A stretch of DNA of 64,000 nt, taken from Jidongwangia harbinensis. GTDB lineage: Bacteria; Actinomycetota; Actinomycetes; Mycobacteriales; Micromonosporaceae. A model generated the notes under the pieces. It ran no database searches and was not told the DNA's origin. It saw only the letters and a program-made list of their open reading frames with translations. Location of the stretch: the NCBI RefSeq assembly GCF_020216025.1, contig NZ_JAIWNC010000018.1:62001-126000 (forward strand). Direction: 5' to 3'. Position 1 is the stretch's first letter. Each line of letters starts with the position of its first letter. Of the stretch, positions 16,441 through 24,832 are shown in pieces. The position numbers and the translations under genes were made by a program.

Positions 16441-17624
16441 CAGGCTCCGATCGCCACCTGGAACAGGTCGTTGTACAGGCGGTTCTCCGGCTGGGTGAGC
16501 GGCATGAACTCGGCCGCCCGGGCCAGCAGGCCGGGAGTCGGGAAGATCAGCGGGTTCCGGGCCAGTTCCGGATCGATCTTGTCCATCGCCGCCTGCGCCC
16601 CCTCGACCGGACAGATGTAGTTCACGTACGCCGCGACCTGCGCCGCGACGGTCGGATCGTAGTAGTAGTTCATCAGCCGCTCGGCGTTGGCGCGGTGTGC
16701 CGCCCGGTTCGGCACCACCATGTCGTCGGAGTACAGGATGACGCCGGATTCCGGTGCCACGAAACGGATCTCCGGGTTCTCCGCGGCCAGCTGGATGATG
16801 TCACCGGACCAGCCGATGCACGCCGCGATGTCACCGCGCTGCAGCTCCGGCGCGTAGTCGTTGCCGGTGAACCGGCGGATCTGCCCCGACTCCACGGCCC
16901 GGCGCAGCGTGCCGAGCGCGTCGTCGAACTCCAGCTCGGTGAAGTCGCCCGGGTCGTGGCCGCGGGCCTGCAGCAGCAGCCCCATGGTGTCGCGCAGCTC
17001 GCTGAGCAGCGTCACCCGTCCCTTCAGATCGGGCCGGGTGAGCAACTCGTCGACGGTCCGCACCTCGCCGGTCACCCGCCCGTTGTACGCCAGCCCGGCC
17101 AGCCCGCCCTGCCACGGCACGGCCCGGTCGCCCTGCGGGTCCACCGCGCGCCGGCGGAGGCTGGGCAGCAGGTTGCCGGTCACGTTCGGCAGGGCGGCCG
17201 GGTCGAGCCGTTGCACCCAGCCGAGTTCGACCAGCCGTCCGACCAGCCAGTCGGTGACCACGACGATGTCCCGGCCGGTGGGCCGGCAGTCGGCGAGCTG
17301 GTTCTGCACCTTGCCGAAGAACTGGTCGTTGTCGTTGATGTCCTCGGTGTACGTCACCCGGATGCCGGTCCGCCGTTCGAACTCGGCCAGGGTGGGCCGG
17401 CCGTCGTCGTCGACGTCGATGTACTGGGGCCAGTTCGCGAACACCAGCGACCGGTCGGCCGCCGAGGTGTCCACGCTGACGCAGCTCGCCTCGGTCTGCC
17501 GGGAACCGGGGATGCCGCAGCCGGCCAGAGCGGCCAGACCGGCGACGCCGAGGGCGGAACGCCGGGAGACGCGGTGCGCGCGGAGCACGGCGGCCGCCTC
17601 CGGCGACAGGGCGGGGCGTCGCAT
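16440..17624 (-). CDS. potD: Polyamine-type substrate-binding lipoprotein (PotD-like, Tat)
   Basis: Extracellular receptor of 394 aa. The N-terminus has VSRRSALGVAGLAALAGC, a twin-arginine signal and a lipobox together, so it is probably a Tat-exported lipoprotein. The PotD/PotF fold is recognisable from FANWPQYIDVDDDG, the F-T-G-YTEDINDNDQFF block and VVVTDWLVGRLV. ATG at 17624 is used; an adjacent GTG at 17627 would add one residue. First gene of potD-A-B-C with 1-4 bp overlaps throughout. The exact amine bound is unknown. Confidence 0.9.
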   Translation of the reverse strand: MRRPALSPEAAAVLRAHRVSRRSALGVAGLAALAGCGIPGSRQTEASCVSVDTSAADRSLVFANWPQYIDVDDDGRPTLAEFERRTGIRVTYTEDINDNDQFFGKVQNQLADCRPTGRDIVVVTDWLVGRLVELGWVQRLDPAALPNVTGNLLPSLRRRAVDPQGDRAVPWQGGLAGLAYNGRVTGEVRTVDELLTRPDLKGRVTLLSELRDTMGLLLQARGHDPGDFTELEFDDALGTLRRAVESGQIRRFTGNDYAPELQRGDIAACIGWSGDIIQLAAENPEIRFVAPESGVILYSDDMVVPNRAAHRANAERLMNYYYDPTVAAQVAAYVNYICPVEGAQAAMDKIDPELARNPLIFPTPGLLARAAEFMPLTQPENRLYNDLFQVAIGA

Positions 17625-17826
17625 CACGGCGGGTGGTCCGGCCCGGTCGCCCGCGGACGCATCAACGACTTTCCTCCCCCATCAGTGCCATGCCCGGGTC
17701 CGGCCGCACCGGTCCGGGGCCGACCCGACAAGTATTCCCGGCGTCGGTTACCGGCGCGCAACGCCGGGGGCCATGAGGCTGATGCGCGACACGCCATCGG
17801 GGGCGGGCAGCGGCCTGATGGCCCCC

Positions 17827-17870
17827 GGCCGTCCGCGTCGGTCCTCCACGGCCGTCCGCGTCGGTCCTCC
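17827..17870. repeat. Direct repeat, two copies at 23-bp spacing
   Basis: GGCCGTCCGCGTCGGTCCTCC occurs at 17827 and 17850 in the gap between potD and DUF3499 (17625-17964). No gene was seen in this 340-bp gap; it is filled by this pair and the 17-bp array downstream. Confidence 0.85.
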
Positions 17871-17903
17871 CCAGGGCCGACCGGCATGGCCGACCTGCAC
17901 GGC

Positions 17904-17971
17904 GGGCGCGGGATCAGAGCGGGCGCGGGATCAGAGCGGGCGCGGGATCAGAGCGGGCGCGGGGTCAGTGC
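17904..17971. repeat. 17-bp tandem array, four copies
   Basis: Four exact-length units of GGGCGCGGGATCAGAGC run from 17904 to 17971; the last has two changes and contains the DUF3499 stop codon. As with other arrays in this window, it sits on the 3' end of a minus-strand gene. Confidence 0.93.
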
Positions 17972-18330
17972 GAGGGCGGGATGACGCGCAGGTGGCCGCG
18001 ACGCCCGGTCTGGTGGCCGGGCAGCGGGTCGTGCTCGTCCGGGCGGGGCGGCGGCGCCGGCCGGGCCGCCTCGCGGACCGCGTCGGCCAGGGCGACCAGA
18101 TCGTCCGTGGTGGGCGGCGGCGGGGCGAAGTCGCCGTCGTGCCGGACCAGTTCCCAGCCGCGGGGTGCGGTGAGGCTGCGGGCGTGGGGTTCGCAGAGGT
18201 CGTACGTGTGAGGTTCGGCGAACGCGGCCAGCGGACCGACCACGGCGGTGGAGTCGTTGTAGACGTAGGTCAGGGTGGCGACCGCCTGTCGGGGACAGCC
18301 GTTGCGGGAGCAGCGCCGTGGGGACCTCAC
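17965..18330 (-). CDS. DUF3499 protein
   Basis: Actinobacterial DUF3499 protein of 121 aa, function unknown. It has the family opening RRCSRNGCPRQAVATLTYVY, with a Cys pair (RCSRNGC), then TYDLCEPHARSL, a second Cys/His site. Together these look like a small zinc-binding unit. The C-terminal 45 residues are Pro/His-rich and variable. GTG at 18330. In actinobacteria it usually neighbours the zincin-like gene and manB. Here the zincin-like gene is divergent at 18518. The 17-bp array overlaps its stop. Confidence 0.87.
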   Translation of the reverse strand: MRSPRRCSRNGCPRQAVATLTYVYNDSTAVVGPLAAFAEPHTYDLCEPHARSLTAPRGWELVRHDGDFAPPPPTTDDLVALADAVREAARPAPPPRPDEHDPLPGHQTGRRGHLRVIPPSH

Positions 18331-18517
18331 GGCGGCACGTTATCGCCCCGCCGCCCCGCGTGGGGCGCTTGCCGCCCGCGACACGCCGCACCACCATGCA
18401 TCACGATTCGGCCATGGCGGGCCGACACGCCGCCCCGATGGGACGAATTCCCGGTACCGAAACGCGCCCGACACCGCCTGGACCTGCTCCGCGCGCCGAT
18501 CGGGCTAGGCTGACGGC

Positions 18518-19003
18518 GTGACCACCAGCCCCGAACGCCGCCGGACCGGCGCCGAGAAGACCCGGAACGCCCGCACCGCCGGCCCGGGACGCCCGGCTCG
18601 CCGCGACCGGCACGGGCGGGGTCTGCGCGGGCGGCTGGTGCCGGCCACGGTGCCGCTGGCCCGGACCAAGGCGGAGATCTTCGACGACCTGGTGCTGGAC
18701 ACGGTGGAGAGCCTGGAGCGGCGGTACGCGAAGGAACTGGCCGGCGTCGAGTTCGCCGTCGAGGACGTGCCGCCGGACCTGAACGTGTACGACTCCGACG
18801 TGCTCGAGGACGGCGAGGTCCCGCTGGCCCGGCTGTTGCCCGGCCGACCGGGGCGTCAGGAACTGCCTCCGCGGATCGTGCTGTACCGCCGGCCCCTGGA
18901 GTTCCGGGCGATGGATCGCGAAGACCTCGCCGACCTCGTTCACGATGTGATCATCGAGCAGGTTGCCAACCTGCTCGGGGTGGATCCCGACGAACTCTCG
19001 TAG
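18518..19003 (+). CDS. Zincin-like metallopeptidase family protein, degenerate active site
   Basis: Member of the PF06262-type zincin-like family, 161 aa from GTG at 18518. The first 40 residues are basic and disordered. The core begins PLARTKAEIFDDLVLDTVESLERR and includes FAVEDVPPD and IVLYRRPLEFRA. Where the family carries HExxH the sequence reads LVHDVIIEQVANLLG, so the canonical zinc motif is absent; many actinobacterial relatives may be similar. The codons for EQVANLL form a perfect 21-bp palindrome (18956-18976). Located between DUF3499 and whiB2, a conserved neighbourhood. Enzymatic activity is doubtful. Confidence 0.85.
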   Translation: MTTSPERRRTGAEKTRNARTAGPGRPARRDRHGRGLRGRLVPATVPLARTKAEIFDDLVLDTVESLERRYAKELAGVEFAVEDVPPDLNVYDSDVLEDGEVPLARLLPGRPGRQELPPRIVLYRRPLEFRAMDREDLADLVHDVIIEQVANLLGVDPDELS

Positions 19004-19103
19004 CACGGCCCCCCGGCGGCCACGAGAACCCAGCGGTCAATCGGTCACGCGGTGCTGCCTTTAGCGTGCCCTCCTGGCCCTTGCTTCGCTGCGGTGCAGT
19101 CGG

Positions 19104-19361
19104 TCACGCCACCCGGCGCTTGAGCTTGCGTCGTTCCCGTTCGGACAGGCCGCCCCAGATGCCGAAGCGCTCGTCGTGTCCCAGCGCGTACTCCAGGCAC
19201 TCGGCCTTGACGTCGCACCGGCCGCAGATCCGCTTCGCCTCGCGCGTCGATCCGCCCTTCTCCGGGAAGAACGCCTCCGGATCGGTCTGTGAGCACAGCG
19301 CCCGCTCCTGCCACTCGGGCGCGTCCCCGAGCAGATCAACCCCTTCAATCTGCGCTTCCAT
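19104..19361 (-). CDS. whiB2: WhiB2-type (WhiB/WhmD) iron-sulfur regulator
   Basis: Developmental or cell-division regulator of the Wbl family, 85 aa. Four cysteines for a [4Fe-4S] cluster are visible: ALCSQTDPEAFFPEKGG, then ICGRC and AEC. They are followed by the G-I-W-G-G turn and a basic C-terminus (SERERRKLKRR). The sequence around PEAFFPEKGGSTREAK and the linkage to DUF3499, the zincin-like gene and fbi genes identify the WhiB2/WhmD subgroup. ATG at 19361 is the likely start. The 282-bp upstream gap carries a palindrome at 19480. Confidence 0.93.
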   Translation of the reverse strand: MEAQIEGVDLLGDAPEWQERALCSQTDPEAFFPEKGGSTREAKRICGRCDVKAECLEYALGHDERFGIWGGLSERERRKLKRRVA

Positions 19362-19643
19362 CGGCGTGCCTCCAATTCCGCGCCGGCCGCGAAGCCGACG
19401 CTGACCCCCCACGCACGCGGCGTGTTTCTTGCGGGAGCGACGCCACTCGCGTCCCGCCTCTCCCGCAACCCCACCGAAATTACACGCGTGTAAGACGTGC
19501 GTCGTCAAGCCGAACCTGATAAATAGGCCCGTTTCCCCGAAGCCCCGCAGCACCTCGTGGTCCCGTTCCAGCCCTATCTCTCAGAACCACCGAAAGGTAA
19601 CGCCGCCACGGCGCGTCGCGTCCATTTTACCCCGATTTGTGAT
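19362..19643 (-). promoter_or_regulatory. whiB2 upstream region
   Basis: This 282-bp gap between the fbiC stop and the whiB2 start has no gene. It is less GC-rich near 19470-19530 and contains the dyad TTACACGCGTGTAA (19480-19493) about 120 bp before whiB2. No fbiC terminator hairpin was clear. Confidence 0.5.
19480..19493. promoter_or_regulatory. Perfect 14-bp palindrome upstream of whiB2
   Basis: TTACACGCGTGTAA is fully symmetric. Its TTAC/GTAA half-sites recall BldD sites (TNAC...GTNA), but the centre is one base longer than the usual BldD box. Function as an operator is inference. Confidence 0.45.
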
Positions 19644-22139
19644 CTAGCGTCTGCCGTATACCGTGGTGCGCTCCACGGCCGGGCGTCCCGCCGCCGCGGC
19701 CAACTCCTTCAGCTGGGCCACCGTCCGGGCCGATCCGTGCTCGGAACCGGCCATCCGCGAGATGGTCTCCTCCATCAGGGTGCCGCCGAGGTCGTTGCAG
19801 CCGCCGTTGAGCATCGCCCGGGTGCCGTCGTCGCCCAGCTTCACCCAGGAGCACTGGATGTTGTCGATCCGGCCGTGCAGCAGCAGCCGGGCCATCGCGT
19901 GCACCACCCGGTTCTCCCGCCAGGTGGGACCGGGGCGGGCGATGCCGGCCAGGTAGATCGGCGCGTTGGTGTGGATGAACGGCAACGCCACGAACTCGGT
20001 GAAGCCGCCGGTCACGTCCTGGATGCCGGCCAGCACCCGGAAGTGCCCCAGCCACTGGCGGGGATGATCCACGTGGCCGTACATCATCGTCGAACTCGAC
20101 CGCAGGCCCACCTGGTGCGCGGTGCTCACCACGTCCACCCAGGTCGACGCAGGCAGCTTGCCCTTGGTCAGGACCCAGCGGACGTCGTCGTCGAGGATCT
20201 CCGCCGCCGTACCCGGAATGGTGTCCAACCCGGCCTCGCGCAGCTCGGTCAGCCACTCCCGCACCCCGACGCCGGCCTTCGCCGCCGCGGTGACGATCTC
20301 CATCGGCGAGTACGCGTGGACGTGCATGCCGGGCACCCGCTGCTTCACCGCCCGGACCAGGTCGGCGTACGCGGTCACCGGCATCTTCGGGTCGATGCCG
20401 CCCTGCATGCAGACCTCGCTGGCGCCGTCCCGCCAGGCCTCCTCGGCCCGGTCCGCGACCTGCGACACCGAGAGCCGGTACGCGTCGGCGTCCCGCTCCC
20501 GCTGGGCGAACGCGCAGAACCGGCAGCCCACGTAACAGACGTTGGAGAAGTTGATGTTCCGGTTCACCACGTACGTGATGTCGTCGCCGACCACGTCCCG
20601 GCGCAGCTCGTCGGCGATCCGGACCAGCTCGTCCAGGGCCGAGCCGTCCGCGTGGAACAGCGCGAGCGCCTTGTCCTCGTGCTCGGCCAGCAGCAGCGCC
20701 GCCGGGTCCTCCGCGGCCAGCCGCAGACCGGCCAGCACGTCCGAGTCGGTGCGCTCCGGCGCGGCCGTGACATGCGCGGCCACCTCGGACCAGTCGCCGT
20801 ACACGCTGTCGAAGTCGCCGCGGCGGTCGGCGGTGCGCCCCTCGGTGTCGATCGTGGCGAACAGGTCGGTCCGCCCGCCGGTCACGTCGTCCGGCTCTTG
20901 CCACGGCAGCCCGCGCGGCATCGCGTCCTCGTCGGCCAGCCCGGTCGCCGGGTCGGCCAGCGCCGCCACGTGCGCGGCCAGCCGGGGATCCAGCCAGCCC
21001 TCGCCGCGGCGGACGTACTCCGGATAGATCGTCAGGCGCTCCCGCAACTCGAACCCGGCGGCGCGGCTGCGCGCGGCCAACTGGTCGATCTGCGGCCAGG
21101 GCCGCTCCGGGTTGACGTGGTCCGGGGTCACCGGCGAGACGCCGCCCCAGTCGTCGATGCCGGCCCGCAGCAGCAGGTCGAACTCCGCGTCGATCAGGTT
21201 CGGCGGCGCCTGCAACCGGGCCCGCGGCCCCAGGATGATCCGGGCCACCGCCACCGTGGCCGCGAGGTCGTGCAGCTCGGCGTCCGGCATGCCCCGCATC
21301 GCGGTGTCCGGCTTGGCCCGGAAGTTCTGGACGATCACCTCCTGGATGTGCCCGAACTCGCGGGCCACCCGCCGCATCGCGAAGATCGCGTCGGCCCGTT
21401 CCGCCCGGGTCTCGCCGATGCCGATCAGGATGCCCGTGGTGAACGGCACGCCGACCCGGCCGGCGTCCTCCAGCACCCGCAGGCGCACCGCCGGTTCCTT
21501 GTCCGGCGAGCCGTAGTGCGGTCCACCCGGCTCCGACCACAGCCGGGTCGCGGTGGTCTCCAGCATCATCCCCATGCTCGGCGCCACCGGCTTCAGCCGC
21601 TGCAGGTCGGCCCAGCTCAGCACGCCCGGGTTGAGGTGCGGGAGCAGGCCGGTCTCCTCGAGGACGGCGATCGCGCAGGCCCGGACGTAGTCGAGCGTCG
21701 AGTCGTACCCCCGCTCGTCCAGCCATTGCCGGGCGGCCGGCCAGCGCTCCTCCGGGCGGTCGCCGAGCGTGAACAACGCCTCCTTGCACCCCTGCGCGGC
21801 ACCCTCCCGGGCGATCGCCAGCACCTCGTCGCGCTCCAGGAACGCGGCCGGCAGCCGGTGCGGGACCGTCGCGAACGTGCAGTAATGGCAGCGGTCCCGG
21901 CACAACCGGGTCAACGGAATGAAAACCTTCTTCGAGTACGTGACCACGCCCGGCCGGCCGGCTTCCCGCAGACCCGCGTCCCGCACGCCACCCGCCACGG
22001 CCAGCAGCTCCTCGAGCAGCTCGGCCCTGGCGGCGAGCAGGGCGGCCGCCTCGTCCGCGTCGATCGCCTTGCCGTCGGCCGCCCGGCGCAGGGCCCGGCG
22101 GATGCTGGCCTCGGTCGCTGTGTGCTCCACGTCCACCAC
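19644..22139 (-). CDS. fbiC: FbiC, F0 (deazaflavin) synthase, fused CofG/CofH
   Basis: Makes the F420 chromophore F0 from tyrosine and a pyrimidine precursor by two radical-SAM steps. It is 831 aa. The N-terminal CofG-like half has its cluster motif CRDRCHYCTF near residue 82, and the C-terminal CofH-like half has CYVGCRFCAF near residue 535. Both show the CX3CX2C spacing. HAYSPMEI and SSTMMYGH are typical CofH strings. Start GTG at 22139 (a second GTG follows at once). It is separated from fbiA/fbiB by a repeat field and one gene. Confidence 0.95.
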   Translation of the reverse strand: MVDVEHTATEASIRRALRRAADGKAIDADEAAALLAARAELLEELLAVAGGVRDAGLREAGRPGVVTYSKKVFIPLTRLCRDRCHYCTFATVPHRLPAAFLERDEVLAIAREGAAQGCKEALFTLGDRPEERWPAARQWLDERGYDSTLDYVRACAIAVLEETGLLPHLNPGVLSWADLQRLKPVAPSMGMMLETTATRLWSEPGGPHYGSPDKEPAVRLRVLEDAGRVGVPFTTGILIGIGETRAERADAIFAMRRVAREFGHIQEVIVQNFRAKPDTAMRGMPDAELHDLAATVAVARIILGPRARLQAPPNLIDAEFDLLLRAGIDDWGGVSPVTPDHVNPERPWPQIDQLAARSRAAGFELRERLTIYPEYVRRGEGWLDPRLAAHVAALADPATGLADEDAMPRGLPWQEPDDVTGGRTDLFATIDTEGRTADRRGDFDSVYGDWSEVAAHVTAAPERTDSDVLAGLRLAAEDPAALLLAEHEDKALALFHADGSALDELVRIADELRRDVVGDDITYVVNRNINFSNVCYVGCRFCAFAQRERDADAYRLSVSQVADRAEEAWRDGASEVCMQGGIDPKMPVTAYADLVRAVKQRVPGMHVHAYSPMEIVTAAAKAGVGVREWLTELREAGLDTIPGTAAEILDDDVRWVLTKGKLPASTWVDVVSTAHQVGLRSSSTMMYGHVDHPRQWLGHFRVLAGIQDVTGGFTEFVALPFIHTNAPIYLAGIARPGPTWRENRVVHAMARLLLHGRIDNIQCSWVKLGDDGTRAMLNGGCNDLGGTLMEETISRMAGSEHGSARTVAQLKELAAAAGRPAVERTTVYGRR

Positions 22140-22309
22140 GGTGTGAGCCTAGGCCGTGATCCGGAGCGGTGCCGGTGGGCGCCGGCTACGTACACAGTGT
22201 CGTGGGACACCCGTCGAGCCACGGGTTGCGGCGACGTCGGCTCCGAGGCAGCGGCGAAGCCGCCCGGCGACGGAGTAGCTGCCAAGGAAACCGCGCACCC
22301 TCGGAGCCG

Positions 22310-22442
22310 CCCTCACCGCGCCCCCGTCGCCCGTCACCGCGCCCCCGTCGCCCGTCGCCGCGCCCCCTTCGCCCGTCACCCCGCCCCCGTCGCCCGTCGC
22401 CGGTCGCACGTCGCCCGTCGCCCGTCGCCCGTCGCCCGTGCC
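22310..22442. repeat. Heptamer satellite, 19 units of 7 bp
   Basis: Nineteen 7-mers in exact register are built mainly on CCGTCGC, with CCGTCAC and CGCGCCC variants. CCGTCGC is the reverse complement of the GCGACGG unit at 4854-4944. The array lies 170 bp upstream of fbiC and 210 bp before array II. Confidence 0.92.
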
Positions 22443-22653
22443 CGTCCACGATCTACCGCCTCTGCGCTTCCGGCGGCCGCGATCTTGTGGACTACGGGTC
22501 GTATATATCGACCACAGCTGCACGACTTCGGCCCGCACGCCGGGCGCGCAGACGGCAATGTGACCGACGTGCCCCACGGCGACCCCGCCACAGCGTGTGG
22601 AGGGAGGGCGGTCCCCACCGCATCCCGCCAAGCCCTGTCACCCCGAGCACATC

Positions 22654-23060
22654 GTGCAGACATGCGGCATGCGCCGAGCCCGAAGATCCCATGCACCGTC
22701 ACGCCGAGCACCGCGTGCAGAGAAACGGCGCGCTCCGCACCCAAAATCCCCACGCGCCGTCACGCCGATTACCGCGTGCAGAGATACGGCGCGCTCCGCA
22801 CCCGAAACCCCCACGCACCACCACGCCGAACACCGCGTGCAGAGAAACGGCGCACTCCGCACCCGAAACCCCCACGCACCACCACGCCGAACACCGCGTG
22901 CAGAGAAACGGCGCACTCCGCACCCAAAATCCCCACGCACCACCACGCCGAACACCGCGTGCAGAGAAACGGCGCACCCCGCACCCGAAACCCCCACGCA
23001 CCACCACGCCGAACACCGCGTGCAGAGAAACGGCGCACCCCGCACCCGGAAACCACACGA
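22654..23060. repeat. 61-bp tandem array II (about seven copies)
   Basis: Units start at 22654, 22715, 22776, 22837, 22898, 22959 and 23020, exactly 61 bp apart. The first is diverged and the last ends early. The unit opens GTGCAGAGAA, continues ACGGCGCACTCCGCACC, then has CCCCCACGCACC and a tail with CACGCCGAACACCGC. It shares period and core layout with arrays I and III, but its ends read GTGC and GCAC instead of GTGT and ACAC. Confidence 0.95.
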
Positions 23061-23377
23061 CCTCAAGACCGGCCGAAGCACACGCGACCACGAGCCTGGA
23101 CCCACGCCGCCCCGCCCGACTTTGGTGATCCGGGCGCTGCGCCGCGTCCCGCCGCGGTCGCACCGCCAATTGCGGCACCGGCCTGCGGCGAGATGCGGCT
23201 TTTGGTCTCCACCGCAACGCCGAGATTGTGAGGTTGCGTGGGACGCCGCGAGAGTGCGGAAAGGGACTAAGCGGGTCAATACGGCGGATGATGCAGCGGC
23301 GACCGGGGTCGGCGGGCCCTCGGAGCACGCCCGGGCACCGCGTGCCGAACCTTCACAGCACCGACACCCGAACCCGG

Positions 23378-23553
23378 ACCCTCACAGCACCGACACCCCG
23401 AACCGGGCACCGCGAGCCCAGACCCTCACCACACCGACACCCCGTGCCGGGCACCGCGAGCCCAGACCCTCACCACACCGACACCCCGTGCCGGGCACCG
23501 CGAGCCCAGACCCTCACAACACCGACACCCCGTGCCGGGCACCCGTGAACCGG
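23378..23553. repeat. 44-bp tandem array, four copies
   Basis: Units start at 23378, 23422, 23466 and 23510, exactly 44 bp apart. Each contains ACCCTCACCACACCGACACC and the dyad-bearing CGTGCCGGGCACCG. A shortened copy precedes at 23349. The array ends 34 bp from the stop of the proline-rich membrane protein gene (minus strand). Confidence 0.93.
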
Positions 23554-23576
23554 ACCGTCGGGGCACCGACGGTCCG
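23551..23576 (-). terminator. Hairpin downstream of the proline-rich gene
   Basis: CGGACCGTCGG pairs exactly with CCGACGGTCCG across a 4-nt loop, 11 bp beyond the stop codon of the gene ending at 23588. No T-run follows, as is common in high-GC actinobacteria. Confidence 0.6.
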
Positions 23577-23587
23577 GCCCGGCGTCG

Positions 23588-24715
23588 TCAGCGGCGCGGC
23601 GGGTCCTGGTCGGCCGGGCCGAAGCCGGGACGGTCGTCCGGCAGCATCGCGGTCTGGTCCGCGTCCGGCGGCGGCACGGTGCCGGGACGCGGCACCGCCT
23701 GAGTCGGCTCGGAGTAGGTGTCGGCCGTCGGCGAACCGTAGGTGCCCGGTCCGGGCGGGTACGGCCCAGCCGGATATCCGCCGGGCCCGCCCTGGCCCGG
23801 ACCCCCAGCCGGCGGCGCACTGAACGGCGGAGAACTGGCCGGCGGCGCACTGGCCGGCGGCGCACCGAACGACGGACCCCCAGCGGGCGGACCGCCGGCA
23901 GGCGGACCCCCGGCTGGCGGACCCCCGGCTGGCGGAGCGCTGGCCGGAGACGTGCCGGCCGGCGGCGTACCGAACGGCGGAGCACCGGCCGGCGGCCCAC
24001 CCGCGGGCTGTCCGGACACCGGCGGCTGACCCCATCCCGGTGCCGCGGGCGCACCCGGGTGCGGCGGCGGACCGTACCCCGGCTGGCCCCAGGCCCCCGG
24101 CTGCCCGTAGCCCGGCTGGCCCGGTCCCGGCGGCGGGTATCCGCCCGGCTGGCCGTATCCCGGCTGGCCGGGGTAGGTGCCCGGCTGGCCGTACTGCGGC
24201 TGGCCGTAGACCCCGGGCTGCGGCTGCGGCTTGGGAACGTAGAAGAGGTTGCGCCAGACCAGGTACGTGGCGTAGGCCGCCAGCCCGAACACCGCCAGCC
24301 ACGCCGCCCGGACCAGCAGTTCCTCGAACGCGGTCCGGACGCTGAAGTCGACGATCTGGATCAGGCCCACCAGAATCCCGAAGATCACCGCGAAGAAGGC
24401 GGCCACCGCGTACTCCGCCGCGGCCACCAGCGTGATCAGCTTGGCCTTCGGGTGCTGCGGCTTGACCATCAGCGCGAGCAGCACGGCACCGAGCGGGAAG
24501 AAGATCGTCGCCGGGTTCACGAAGCTGTAGAAGCTGTCCTGCGTGCGGCTGGTGAAGTCGAGACCGTCGCCGGACGGGATCAGGCGGATGACCGCCACGA
24601 ACAGCAACACGGCGGGCGCGACCACCAGGACCAGCGCGGCGAGGTCGCGCAGCGGCCGGAGGAACGGACCGACCGGACGGTCGCCGCCCGGTGCGGGCTG
24701 CGGTTGGCTGGTCAC
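23588..24715 (-). CDS. Membrane protein with Pro/Gly/Gln/Tyr-rich cytoplasmic-type tail
   Basis: Unknown function, 375 aa. Residues about 20-170 hold four hydrophobic segments (LAALVLVVAPAVLLFVAV; IFFPLGAVLLALMV; LITLVAAAEYAVAAFFAVIF; AAWLAVFGLAAYATYLV). The rest is low complexity: QPGYGQP-like repeats, then PPAGG units encoded by 15-bp repeats near 23,880-23,940, ending with several TQ/TA acidic motifs (TQAVPRPG, DQTAMLPDD). GTG at 24715 has GAGGAG 6 bp upstream. The layout resembles actinobacterial envelope proteins with disordered tails that are often Ser/Thr-kinase substrates, which is inference. A hairpin and the 44-bp array follow the stop. Confidence 0.83.
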   Translation of the reverse strand: MTSQPQPAPGGDRPVGPFLRPLRDLAALVLVVAPAVLLFVAVIRLIPSGDGLDFTSRTQDSFYSFVNPATIFFPLGAVLLALMVKPQHPKAKLITLVAAAEYAVAAFFAVIFGILVGLIQIVDFSVRTAFEELLVRAAWLAVFGLAAYATYLVWRNLFYVPKPQPQPGVYGQPQYGQPGTYPGQPGYGQPGGYPPPGPGQPGYGQPGAWGQPGYGPPPHPGAPAAPGWGQPPVSGQPAGGPPAGAPPFGTPPAGTSPASAPPAGGPPAGGPPAGGPPAGGPSFGAPPASAPPASSPPFSAPPAGGPGQGGPGGYPAGPYPPGPGTYGSPTADTYSEPTQAVPRPGTVPPPDADQTAMLPDDRPGFGPADQDPPRR

Positions 24716-24832
24716 TGGCAACTCCTCGGGTCTTCCGGGACGGTGAGTGAGATCGGCCCAGCCTAGACCGCCGCGTTTTCCCGGGCGGCCCCGGCGAGCG
24801 GTTCTGTCGTACCCGTGCGCGAGGATGACGGC

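Larger units (their letters stand above)
22140..23587. other. 1.45-kb non-coding repeat field
   Basis: No credible gene lies between fbiC and the proline-rich gene. The field holds, in order, the heptamer satellite, an AT-containing patch near 22500 (GTCGTATATATCGAC), 61-bp array II, a less repetitive stretch (23060-23330) and the 44-bp array. The stop-free frames on both strands come from the repeats and lack coding signatures. Confidence 0.8.

Noticed and set aside
22149..23279. Several open frames on both strands of the 22-23 kb field
   Set aside because: They follow from stop-free 61-bp and 7-bp repeats. The translations are low-complexity repeats with frame-dependent composition, without ribosome sites or domain motifs.
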